This document shows, piece after piece, positions 15,294-22,945 of a stretch of DNA of 32,831 bases. The number at the start of each line of letters is the position of its first letter. Position 1 is the first letter of the stretch. The notes under the pieces were generated by a model that was not told the DNA's origin, did no database searches, and saw only the letters and a list, made by a program, of their open reading frames with translations. Source of the stretch: Bacteroidota bacterium (lineage in GTDB: Bacteria; Bacteroidota; Bacteroidia; Flavobacteriales; Flavobacteriaceae). The stretch covers positions 1-32,831 of the forward strand of contig JAEYZX010000192.1 in the NCBI GenBank assembly GCA_023427845.1. The letters are read 5' to 3'. Made by a program: the position numbers and the translations under genes.

Positions 15294-16271
15294 TTACTTC
15301 TTCCGCTCAATCACATAGTTCACCATCAGCATCAAAGCCGATTTGTATTCGGATTCGGGAAAATCCTCCAGAAGTTGCAGTGCCTGTTGCTGATATTCTT
15401 CCATCTTTGCTTCGGCATACGACAGTCCGTTGCGGTCTTTCACAAAAGCAATCACCTCTTTTACGCGCTTTTTGTCTTTGTTGTGGTTTTTGATCGAGTT
15501 GATGACCCAGCTTTTCTCTTTCGCCGTCACATTGTTCAGCACATGAATCAGCGGAAGCGTCATCTTTTGTTCCTTGATGTCGATTCCGGTCGGTTTGCCG
15601 ATGGCTTCGTCGGTATAGTCAAAAAGGTCGTCCTTTATTTGGAATGCCATTCCGATCAGTTCACCGAATTTCCGCAATTTCTCAACAAGAATATCGTCCG
15701 ACGCATTGACCGAACGTGCGCCAAGTGCGCAACAGGCCGCTATAAGTGTAGCGGTCTTCTTTCGGATGATGTCATAATAAACATCCTCGGTAATATCGAG
15801 ACGTCTTGCTTTCTCAATTTGAAGCAGTTCACCTTCGCTCATTTCACGCACGGCTACCGATATGATGCGAAGCAAATCAAAATCGCCATTATCGATCGAA
15901 AGCAAAAGTCCTTTCGACAATAGATAATCGCCCACCAAAACCGCAATCTTATTTTTCCAAAGTGCGTTGATCGAGAAAAATCCGCGACGACGGTTGCTGT
16001 CGTCCACAACATCATCATGCACAAGCGTTGCGGTATGAATCAATTCAATTACAGATGCGCCGCGATACGTCCGTTCATTTACTTCGCCCGAAACCATCTT
16101 GGCAGTCAGGAAAACAAACATTGGTCGCATCTGCTTTCCTTTGCGGTTTACGATATAATAAGTAATGCGATTTAAAAGCGCAACCTGTGAGGTCATCGAC
16201 TGGAAGAACTTTTTTTCGAAAAGTTCCATTTCGTGTCGGATCGGCTGCTTTATTTGTGAAGTGATGTTCAT
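15294..16271 (-). CDS. Polyprenyl (octaprenyl/heptaprenyl-type) diphosphate synthase
   Basis: Trans-isoprenyl diphosphate synthase (325 aa) that lengthens farnesyl-type primers with isopentenyl diphosphate, most likely for the menaquinone side chain. The first aspartate-rich motif is DDVVDD at 86-91 and the second is DDLFDYTD at 214-221. GKQMRP at 45-50 is the substrate-binding region. The chain length of the product cannot be read reliably. It lies 45 bp after rlmN but has its own promoter, which ends almost at the ATG. Confidence 0.93.
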   Translation of the reverse strand: MNITSQIKQPIRHEMELFEKKFFQSMTSQVALLNRITYYIVNRKGKQMRPMFVFLTAKMVSGEVNERTYRGASVIELIHTATLVHDDVVDDSNRRRGFFSINALWKNKIAVLVGDYLLSKGLLLSIDNGDFDLLRIISVAVREMSEGELLQIEKARRLDITEDVYYDIIRKKTATLIAACCALGARSVNASDDILVEKLRKFGELIGMAFQIKDDLFDYTDEAIGKPTGIDIKEQKMTLPLIHVLNNVTAKEKSWVINSIKNHNKDKKRVKEVIAFVKDRNGLSYAEAKMEEYQQQALQLLEDFPESEYKSALMLMVNYVIERKK

Positions 16272-16278
16272 TAATGTT

Positions 16279-16308
16279 CAAAGATACTGTTTAACGCCAA
16301 TTTGCCAA
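16279..16308 (-). promoter_or_regulatory. Promoter of the polyprenyl diphosphate synthase gene
   Basis: On the minus strand TTG (16306-16308), a 19-base spacer and TATCTTTG (16279-16286) match the Bacteroidota consensus exactly. The -7 element ends only 7 bases before the ATG at 16271, implying a leader of a few bases at most. The -33 element lies just past the rlmN stop. Confidence 0.8.
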
Positions 16309-16316
16309 TATCCTTG

Positions 16317-17360
16317 CTAGGCTTCTTTGTTTGCGAGTTGGCCACATGCCGCGTCGATGTCTTTGCCGCGGCTTCGGCGGACTTTAGCAACAATATTGTT
16401 TTGTTCCAATGCCGCAATGTAGGCGTCGATTATTTCCGGATCGGCCTGCTGGAATTCGCCATCATCAATCGGATTGTACTCGATTAAGTTGACTTTACAC
16501 GGAACATATTTGCAGAATTTCACAAGCGCATCGATTGCTTCGTTTGTATCATTGATTCCTTTCCACACCACATATTCATATGTGACTTTGCTCTTAGTCT
16601 TTGCGTACCAGTATTCGAGCGCTTCGCGAAGATCGGCAAGCGGAAAATTCGCGCTGAAAGGCATGATCCGCGCACGTACCTCATCGATTGCCGAATGCAG
16701 CGAAACGGCAAGTTTGAATTTTACCTCATCGTCGGCAAGCTTTTTTATCATTTTCGGAACTCCCGATGTCGATACCGTTATCCGTTTGGCCGACATGCCA
16801 AGACCTTCATCGGAAGTGATCATCTCGATCGCCTTGAGCACATTGTTATAATTCATAAGCGGCTCGCCCATTCCCATAAACACAATATTCGACAATGGCC
16901 GGTTGTGATAGAGCCTGCTTTCGCGATCGATCTCGACGACCTGGTCGTAAATTTCATCAGGGCCAAGGTTCCGCATTCTTTTCAAACGCGCGGTTGCACA
17001 AAAATTGCAATCGAGGCTGCAGCCAACCTGGCTTGAAACGCATGCCGTGGTGCGGGATTCGGTTGGGATCAATACGCTTTCAACCAGAAGTCCGTCGTGT
17101 AACCGGATCGCATTTTTGACGGTTCCATCGGAACTGTGCTGCATCTGGTCGACGTTGATATGGTTAATTACAAAATTGTCCTGAAGCATCTGCCGCGTCG
17201 CCTTCGCAACATTGGTCATATCGTCAAAACTGCGTGCGCCTTTGCTCCACAGCCATTCGTAAACCTGATTGCCACGGAACGCCTGATCACCATTGGCAAC
17301 AAAAAATTCGCGGAGTTTCTCTTTCGACAACGCGCGTATGTCTTTCTTCTCGGTTTGCAT
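16317..17360 (-). CDS. rlmN: Dual-specificity rRNA/tRNA adenine-C2 methyltransferase RlmN
   Basis: Radical-SAM enzyme that methylates C2 of A2503 in 23S rRNA and A37 in some tRNAs. The protein is 347 aa. The iron-sulfur cluster ligands are Cys114, Cys118 and Cys121 in GCSLDCNFCAT. Cys107 and Cys339 (ACGQL) match the two further cysteines of the family, the latter being the methyl-carrying one. GMGEPLMN is at 163-170. A -7 element (TAACTTTG) ends 4 bases before the ATG, so the mRNA may be leaderless. Confidence 0.96.
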   Translation of the reverse strand: MQTEKKDIRALSKEKLREFFVANGDQAFRGNQVYEWLWSKGARSFDDMTNVAKATRQMLQDNFVINHINVDQMQHSSDGTVKNAIRLHDGLLVESVLIPTESRTTACVSSQVGCSLDCNFCATARLKRMRNLGPDEIYDQVVEIDRESRLYHNRPLSNIVFMGMGEPLMNYNNVLKAIEMITSDEGLGMSAKRITVSTSGVPKMIKKLADDEVKFKLAVSLHSAIDEVRARIMPFSANFPLADLREALEYWYAKTKSKVTYEYVVWKGINDTNEAIDALVKFCKYVPCKVNLIEYNPIDDGEFQQADPEIIDAYIAALEQNNIVAKVRRSRGKDIDAACGQLANKEA

Positions 17361-17364
17361 CGTG

Positions 17365-17372
17365 CAAAGTTA
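17365..17372 (-). promoter_or_regulatory. Probable -7 element of rlmN
   Basis: On the minus strand TAACTTTG, an exact TAnnTTTG match, ends 4 bases before the rlmN ATG. The nearest TTG upstream is at 14 bases, shorter than usual. Confidence 0.55.
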
Positions 17373-17412
17373 GGTATTCAATGCGACAAGTGGATATTCA
17401 TTAAGATTTTTA

Positions 17413-17420
17413 TAATTTTG
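17413..17420 (+). promoter_or_regulatory. Probable -7 element of the O-methyltransferase gene
   Basis: TAATTTTG is an exact TAnnTTTG match ending 14 bases before the ATG at 17435. No TTG lies at the expected upstream distance. It is divergent from the rlmN element about 40 bp away. Confidence 0.5.
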
Positions 17421-17434
17421 AGGAAAACATCGCC

Positions 17435-18076
17435 ATGCATTTCATTTCACCTGAACTTGAAGAATATGTGGGACGCCACACTGAACCCGAACCGCAGCTT
17501 CTGGCTGAACTGAACAAGGAAACGTACCAGAAGATTTTGCTTCCGCGGATGTTGAGCGGACATTTTCAGGGGCGTGTTTTAAGCATGCTCTCGAAATTGC
17601 TGCGTCCGGAAAACATTCTGGAAATCGGAACCTATACCGGATATGCAACATTGTGTCTTTGCGAAGGACTGCGTGAAAATGGCCAGATGCACACTATCGA
17701 CATCAACGAAGAACTGGTAGCGATGCAGCGCAAATACTTCGATAAATCGCCTTGGGGAAAGCAGATTATTCAGCATTTGGGAAATGCACTCGATATCGTC
17801 CCGACGATAAACAAGCCATTCGACCTTGTGTTCATCGACGCCGATAAAGAAAATTACCTGAACTATTTTGAGATGATCGTGCCGCTGATGAAGCCCGGAG
17901 GAATCATTCTATCGGATAATGTGCTGTGGAGCGGAAAAGTTCTTGAACCGGCAAAACCGAACGACAAAAGCACGAAAACACTTCAAAACTACAACATCGC
18001 ATTGAAGGAAGATCCGCGCGTCGAGACCATTTTACTACCCATTCGAGACGGGCTCACTGTTTGTAGGGTTGTCTAG
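17435..18076 (+). CDS. Class I SAM-dependent O-methyltransferase (caffeoyl-CoA/catechol type)
   Basis: A 213-aa cytoplasmic O-methyltransferase. The SAM-binding motif I is EIGTYTGY at 63-70, the ribose-binding acid lies in TIDIN near 87-91, the metal/substrate motif FIDADK is at 133-138, and DNVLWSG is at 161-167. These are hallmarks of the metal-dependent O-methyltransferase 3 family, but the acceptor substrate is unknown. Its last 42 bp overlap the 3' coding end of the PAP2 gene on the other strand. Confidence 0.93.
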   Translation: MHFISPELEEYVGRHTEPEPQLLAELNKETYQKILLPRMLSGHFQGRVLSMLSKLLRPENILEIGTYTGYATLCLCEGLRENGQMHTIDINEELVAMQRKYFDKSPWGKQIIQHLGNALDIVPTINKPFDLVFIDADKENYLNYFEMIVPLMKPGGIILSDNVLWSGKVLEPAKPNDKSTKTLQNYNIALKEDPRVETILLPIRDGLTVCRVV

Positions 18077-18649
18077 ATTCTCTTTCTGATTTGGAAAGAA
18101 GCGATCGCGTAAATACGCGTAGAACCGCAGCATCAAAAATGCGGTGAATATTCCAAATGCATAACCGCAGATAATGTCAATCGGATAATGTAGACCGAGA
18201 TAAATTCGGCTGTAAGCAAAAATCAGCGGCCATATGAAGATAAAGCCCATATACTTAACGTACGGTTTCAATACGTGGAATAAGAAAAATGCGGATGCCA
18301 TCGAACTTGAGGCGTGGCCCGAAAAGAAACTGAATGACTTTCGCATTTGTACCGCACGGATGACATCGGCGATCTCCGGATTATTGACCGGACGAAGCCG
18401 TTGGAAGTAGTATTTAAAAAAGTTGGTGGACTGATCGGTGATCGTGATCAACACTGCAATCAGCACCATTATCATTATTGCGTGCCTCCATCCAAGACGA
18501 TTAAAAACAAGATACGCGAATAGGGCAAAAAGCGGAATCCAATTGAATTGTTTGGTAATCAGCAGCCAAAGACCATCGTAGGTTTCGGAACCAAGTCCGT
18601 TTAAGAAAACAAAAAGCTGCTGGTCGAGTTCAAGAAGTTTTTCAAGCAT
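18035..18649 (-). CDS. PAP2-family membrane phosphatase
   Basis: A 204-aa integral membrane protein with several hydrophobic segments and the three phosphatase motifs: K79 to R84-P87 (KYYFQRLRP), FSGH at 109-112 (the usual form is PSGH; here Phe replaces Pro) and SRIYLGLHYPID at 147-158 with His154. Family members remove phosphate from lipid substrates such as phosphatidic acid or undecaprenyl diphosphate; which one applies is open. Its ATG overlaps the tatA stop by one base. The C-terminal tail is hydrophilic and antisense to the end of the O-methyltransferase. Confidence 0.9.
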   Translation of the reverse strand: MLEKLLELDQQLFVFLNGLGSETYDGLWLLITKQFNWIPLFALFAYLVFNRLGWRHAIMIMVLIAVLITITDQSTNFFKYYFQRLRPVNNPEIADVIRAVQMRKSFSFFSGHASSSMASAFFLFHVLKPYVKYMGFIFIWPLIFAYSRIYLGLHYPIDIICGYAFGIFTAFLMLRFYAYLRDRFFPNQKENLDNPTNSEPVSNG

Positions 18650-18975
18650 TAGTGTTGGCGTTTGATAGGTCCGGGCGCAAGGCTGTCGATATCCTCTTTT
18701 GTTTTATTCAACACCTCCGGCGTATCGCCCAGCATGGATTCCTTGGCTTTTTCAATTTCCGCGTTTATGCTTCCCTTTACGTCAAGAAGTGACGAATCGA
18801 TACCATTTGCTTCAGCACTTTTATGGATTTCGCTTTTGATATCATTCGTTGCATCCTTAAGCTGACGCATCGCTTTTCCCATCGTACGAGCGATATCGGG
18901 AATCTTGTCAGATCCGAACAACATCAGCACTATCAGGATTATAAAAATAAGTTCTCCGCCACCTATACCGAACAT
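18649..18975 (-). CDS. tatA: Sec-independent twin-arginine translocase subunit TatA/TatE family
   Basis: A 108-aa protein with an N-terminal membrane helix (GGGELIFIILIVLMLF, about residues 5-20), the FG hinge at 20-21, and an amphipathic helix from about SDKIPDIARTMGKAMRQ onward, followed by a charged tail. This is the layout of TatA, which forms the pore for folded-protein export; TatB is similar but usually longer. A promoter lies just upstream, and PAP2 follows with a 1-bp overlap. Confidence 0.92.
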   Translation of the reverse strand: MFGIGGGELIFIILIVLMLFGSDKIPDIARTMGKAMRQLKDATNDIKSEIHKSAEANGIDSSLLDVKGSINAEIEKAKESMLGDTPEVLNKTKEDIDSLAPGPIKRQH

Positions 18976-18994
18976 AGTTTCTTCTTTATGGCTA

Positions 18995-19028
18995 CAAAGT
19001 TACAAACCTCAACAGGATGTGCTGTCAA
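18995..19028 (-). promoter_or_regulatory. Promoter of tatA-PAP2
   Basis: On the minus strand TTG (19026-19028), a 23-base spacer and TAACTTTG (18995-19002) fit the Bacteroidota consensus. The -7 element ends 19 bases before the tatA ATG. Confidence 0.6.
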
Positions 19029-19045
19029 ATTAACAAAATAATTTG

Positions 19046-21286
19046 TCAGTCGAACTTCGACTTGACAGCTTCCTTCGGCCAGGTGTTGTTTGCAGTGTCG
19101 ATATCGGCTGTTTCGAGCTTTGGATCGACGACGATTTTCGAAATCGGTTTCTGCACCGCAAATGTCCGTGATACCTCAGCATCATTCATTCGCCAGATTT
19201 GCGCAGGGAATTTATGCATTTCGGTAGTACCATCATCAAATGTCAGTTCAACGATCAGCGGCATTACCAATCCGCCCGGTTTGTCAAAAGTAACCTGATA
19301 GAAATATTTTGGGGAAGCCATTCTGCTACGCTGCTCGGCTGTAAAGGTCGACTGCAAATACTCGTCCAGAGGTTTAACTTCCTTTGCGTTAAATGGCTTG
19401 TTCAGTGATGCATTAAAATCGGCGCTTCCTTCTTCGACCATGAACACCAATGGTCCGGCGAGATTCCTTCTGTTGCGGCGCGTCACTTCGGGAGCTTTGA
19501 AGCCTTTCGGAGCGTCGGTACTTACAAAATACCGTTTGACCTCCTTGATTCCGATATCGGTATAGTCAGTGGTATAAAACCATCCGCGTATAAACCAGTC
19601 CAAATCGACTGCCGATGCATCTTCCATTGTTCTGAAAAAATCTTCAGGAGTTGGATGCTTGAATTTCCACCTATTGGCATAAACCTTAAATGCATGGTCA
19701 AAAAGCTCACGTCCCATAATGGTTTCGCGCATGATGTTTAGCCCGGTTGCAGGTTTGCCGTAGGCGTTGTTGCCGAATTGCTTGATGCTTTCGGAATTCG
19801 ACATAATCGGTTCAAGGTTTCGCTGGTCGCCACTCATATAGGGAACTATATTTTTAGCCGGACCACGACTGACCGGAAAATCTGGTTCCCATGCAATTTC
19901 TGTCAGATACTCAAGAAACGTATTCAAACCTTCGTCCATCCAGGTCCATTGCCGTTCATCGGAATTGACGATCATCGGAAAATAATTGTGCCCGACTTCA
20001 TGAATGATCACGCCCAGCATTCCGTATTTAACGCGGTCGGTATATTTTCCGTCCTCGTCCGGGCGTCCGAAATTCCAGCATATCATCGGATATTCCATTC
20101 CCTGATCCTGCGCGTTCACCGAAATCGCTTTCGGATACGGATAGTCAAACGTGAATGAGGAATATGTTTTTAAAGTATGCGCGACTATTTTTGTCGAATA
20201 TTCTTCCCACAGCGGATTTCCTTCTTTCGGATAAAGCGAAATAGCCATTACGTCCTTGCTTCCCATTTTCACGGCCATCATGTCGCAGATGAATTTCCGC
20301 GATGTCGATATCCCAAAATCACGAACATTTTCAGCCTTGAATTTCCAGGTCTTCTTTTTGTCTGAAAAAGATTTCTCATTTGCTGTCGCCTCTGCCTGCG
20401 TCACGATGAGCACCGGTTTGTCGTAAGATTTTTGAGCCTGGGCGTATCGCTTGAGCTGTTCGGCAGTATAGACTTCATTTCGGTTGACGAGTTCGCCCGT
20501 CGCATCGAGGAAATGATCGGCAGGAACCGTGATGTTGACTTCGTAATTTCCGAATGGCAGCGCAAATTCGCCACTTCCCCAAAATTGCATGTTCTGCCAG
20601 CCTTCGACATCATTGTAAACTGCCATCCGGGGGAAAAACTGTGCAAGAACGTATAGGTTGTTGCCGTCTTTGGGAAAGTGTTCATATCCAGACCGGCCGC
20701 CAATCTTCATGTAATCGTTGATGTTGTACCACCATTTGATCGAAAATGAAAACTTTTGCCCGTTACGCAATGGCGTTGGAAGATCGATGCGCATCATTGT
20801 TTCATTGATCGTGTACGGAAGCGGCTTGCCTTGTGCATCGCGTACATACTCGATTTTAAATCCGCCGTCAAAACCTTCCTCCAGATACTTTCTTGAAAAA
20901 CCTGAGACACTGATTGCCGCATCGGTTTTGGTACTTTGAACCAATGGAGTTTTGGACGTTCGTGCATTGATGTTCTGATCGAGCTGCACCCATAGATATT
21001 CGAGTGGTTCCTGTGCGTTATTGTGATAGGTGATGGTTTCCACGCCGTTCAGCCTTGTGTTTTTGTCGTCAAGCTCGATGTCCATCTTATAGTCGGCTTG
21101 CTGCTGATAGTACGCCGGGCCGGGTGCTCCCGAAGCAGTCCGATACATATTCGGGGTTGCCAGCAAATCGTACATCTGGCGAAATTTATTGATGTCTTCA
21201 TGACCACCTTCGCGCTGAGCAGGCTGTTGTGCGGTTGCAGCAATCGAAAAAACAAGGAGCGCAATTGTATATTTTAAATTATTCAT
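19046..21286 (-). CDS. Secreted M1-type (gluzincin) zinc metallopeptidase
   Basis: A 746-aa protein with a signal peptide at about 1-19 (ending ATAQQ). It has an N-terminal beta-rich domain and a peptidase domain with HEVGH at 429-433 and the third zinc ligand Glu452 (DEGLNTFLEY), exactly the HExxH-x18-E spacing of the M1 family. The substrate-binding motif that is usually GxMEN reads QGMEYP near 395-400. This suggests a distinct Bacteroidota subgroup whose peptide specificity may differ from classic aminopeptidase N. It is probably exported to the periplasm. It follows the DUF6702-like gene by 43 bp and is probably the last gene of that operon. Confidence 0.92.
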   Translation of the reverse strand: MNNLKYTIALLVFSIAATAQQPAQREGGHEDINKFRQMYDLLATPNMYRTASGAPGPAYYQQQADYKMDIELDDKNTRLNGVETITYHNNAQEPLEYLWVQLDQNINARTSKTPLVQSTKTDAAISVSGFSRKYLEEGFDGGFKIEYVRDAQGKPLPYTINETMMRIDLPTPLRNGQKFSFSIKWWYNINDYMKIGGRSGYEHFPKDGNNLYVLAQFFPRMAVYNDVEGWQNMQFWGSGEFALPFGNYEVNITVPADHFLDATGELVNRNEVYTAEQLKRYAQAQKSYDKPVLIVTQAEATANEKSFSDKKKTWKFKAENVRDFGISTSRKFICDMMAVKMGSKDVMAISLYPKEGNPLWEEYSTKIVAHTLKTYSSFTFDYPYPKAISVNAQDQGMEYPMICWNFGRPDEDGKYTDRVKYGMLGVIIHEVGHNYFPMIVNSDERQWTWMDEGLNTFLEYLTEIAWEPDFPVSRGPAKNIVPYMSGDQRNLEPIMSNSESIKQFGNNAYGKPATGLNIMRETIMGRELFDHAFKVYANRWKFKHPTPEDFFRTMEDASAVDLDWFIRGWFYTTDYTDIGIKEVKRYFVSTDAPKGFKAPEVTRRNRRNLAGPLVFMVEEGSADFNASLNKPFNAKEVKPLDEYLQSTFTAEQRSRMASPKYFYQVTFDKPGGLVMPLIVELTFDDGTTEMHKFPAQIWRMNDAEVSRTFAVQKPISKIVVDPKLETADIDTANNTWPKEAVKSKFD

Positions 21287-21329
21287 ATCGAAAAAATTGT
21301 GGGAACGCTAATATAATAAATGTGACGGA

Positions 21330-21830
21330 TTAGAATGACAACTTCCCGGCCGGTTCGTCGACAGTCATCAAAAAACTGTCTTTCCTGCCATTAACATTGG
21401 TTTGTACGATGTTTTGTTGTTCTGTTACATAATCGAACAGGATTTTGTTTTTGATTTCAAGTGTGGTGATTTTGGAAATATCGCGAATGTTGAAATAACA
21501 AATCAGCACGTTGGCCTCGAGTTCGCTGCTCAGGTAATTCAGCGGCTTTGCCTTTCCGTTGACTTTAATCGTGAAATTATCGGTCAGGTATTTCTGCATC
21601 AGTGAAAGTTCTTCGGCAGTCGCACTGTTATCGCCGATTAGAAATTTTTGTTTGTGTTTTAATTTAAGTACTTCCTCAAGATCGTCGACAAAAATGCGCG
21701 ACGTGACCTGCAGCATTTTTTTATCCTTGGCGTAATTGATCTGGTGGATACCGACATAAAACTTATGTGCATCTGCCGATGTCAGCAATCCCAACAACGC
21801 AATAAAAAAACAAATCTTAATTATTTTCAT
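21330..21830 (-). CDS. DUF6702-like secreted protein
   Basis: A 166-aa protein with a signal peptide (about residues 1-21, ending TSADA) followed by HKFYVGIHQINYAKD, an opening I associate with the DUF6702 family found beside M1 peptidases in flavobacteria. The mature part is predicted to be mostly beta strand. No catalytic motif is visible and the function is unknown. The start overlaps the end of the broken paralogue by 14 bp, and the M1 peptidase follows. Confidence 0.75.
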   Translation of the reverse strand: MKIIKICFFIALLGLLTSADAHKFYVGIHQINYAKDKKMLQVTSRIFVDDLEEVLKLKHKQKFLIGDNSATAEELSLMQKYLTDNFTIKVNGKAKPLNYLSSELEANVLICYFNIRDISKITTLEIKNKILFDYVTEQQNIVQTNVNGRKDSFLMTVDEPAGKLSF

Positions 21831-22222
21831 CTTTTGTTTTCATAGCATGAAACTTCTCGCCCATTTTTATCATGTAGTCGGTCAACTCGATTGCCTTGGC
21901 CGGACCGGTTAAAACCCGTGCTTCGGGTGTGTCGCAAAAAGCAAGGAAGAGACCGATGTCGTCTGCATTTATCTTCAGCGTATTTGTAAAAAAGTAATCC
22001 GAAAATTTCCGTCGGGCAATATCCGCAAATAATTCGGTTGAATACTCCTGCTTCGGTTCTTTCTTTTTTGGTTTAACAAATATCAGTGCCAGCATCGATC
22101 CTATTTCTAAAAGATCCATTTGAAGACCGATCGGCCACAACCTTACCCACAAGGAGCTGCCTGTTTTGCGCTAACGAAACCATCGGAAAAACCAGTAAAC
22201 ACAAGAGTATTTTTACCTTCAT
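21817..22222 (-). pseudogene. Broken third CarboxypepD_reg-like paralogue
   Basis: An ATG at 22222, 3 bp after the preceding stop, starts a clear signal peptide (MKVKILLCLLVF, ending SLAQN) and then RQLLVGKVVAD, the start of a CarboxypepD_reg-like domain. That frame ends at a TAA at 22073-22075 after 49 residues. Another frame (21817-22152) then encodes a C-terminal piece (FSDYFFTNTLKINADDIGLF and following) resembling the ends of the two upstream paralogues, including TLxI and an acid-rich helix. The middle, including the conserved NQKKYT motif, is missing. I read this as a frameshift plus an internal deletion. The alternative is an independent small gene at 21817-22152. Confidence 0.7.
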
Positions 22223-22225
22223 AGG

Positions 22226-22945
22226 CTATTCCATGTTTAACGTCTGCTTGTATTTTGCGGCAAGTTTCGTTGCCAGGAACATCGTCAATGTTTTGTTTTT
22301 TGATTTGAGTGCTGTGGCGAATTCGGAGTCCTCAACCAAAAAATACTGGAATCCTTTAATATGGTCGGGCGGAATGTTGAGCGTGTCGATATAATAGCTG
22401 TCGTCATATAGAAACTCCATTTTTGCAAGCAGAATTTCTTTTTTCGAAACCTCGAGTTCCTTTTTAAGCATCTTTGTATGTCCGGATAGTAAATTTGCGA
22501 TGATATCGATGGGTCCGGTTTGCGCCGCATACAATTTTCGTTCGGCCTGGGTATACTTTTTTTGGTTTTTTGGGACTATCCCGAGCGACACCGCGTTAAT
22601 ATGCGAGTACTCATTTATTATAACTTCATCCAGTTGCGTGATTTTGGGCGTCATCCGAATAAATATGGTATCCTTTTTTAAATCCGCCTCGTCGATTATT
22701 TTGCGTTTATATTCAAAATTAACAGAGGTCAGCACCAACAAATCGTCAGGTTTGGCAGCTATTGAAAATGCACCCCGCGAATTGGTCACCGTCGTCCTTT
22801 CATTGACCAGATTGATGACATTTATTCCTTCGGTCGATGCCGAATCAGCGATGACCCTAAAATGCAGAAATCGCTCATCCGACTGGCTGACGGCCGAAAT
22901 TGTCAACAAAAGAGCAGCAATAAGAATTACTTTATGGATTTTCAC
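22226..22945 (-). CDS. Secreted CarboxypepD_reg-like protein, copy B (GTG start)
   Basis: A 239-aa protein with a signal peptide from the GTG at 22945 (MKIHKVILIAALLLTISAVS). A longer frame to 22975 would need a TTG and spoil the signal. A beta-sandwich domain resembling the carboxypeptidase regulatory-like family covers about 28-115 (GAFSIAAKPDDLLVLTSVNF), then the conserved LGIVPKNQKKYTQAERKL at 121-138 and LLSGHTKMLKKELEV from 152. The C-terminal half is helical. The start overlaps copy A by 14 bp. The function is unknown; export to the periplasm or outer membrane is likely. Confidence 0.8.
   Translation of the reverse strand: MKIHKVILIAALLLTISAVSQSDERFLHFRVIADSASTEGINVINLVNERTTVTNSRGAFSIAAKPDDLLVLTSVNFEYKRKIIDEADLKKDTIFIRMTPKITQLDEVIINEYSHINAVSLGIVPKNQKKYTQAERKLYAAQTGPIDIIANLLSGHTKMLKKELEVSKKEILLAKMEFLYDDSYYIDTLNIPPDHIKGFQYFLVEDSEFATALKSKNKTLTMFLATKLAAKYKQTLNME

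Noticed and set aside
15375..15923. 182-aa plus-strand open frame opposite the polyprenyl synthase
   Set aside because: Lies wholly antisense to a gene with clear catalytic motifs; no domain, signal or promoter supports it.
17435..18076. Specific caffeoyl-CoA O-methyltransferase name for the methyltransferase
   Set aside because: Family motifs do not define the substrate, and a flavobacterium is not expected to methylate caffeoyl-CoA.
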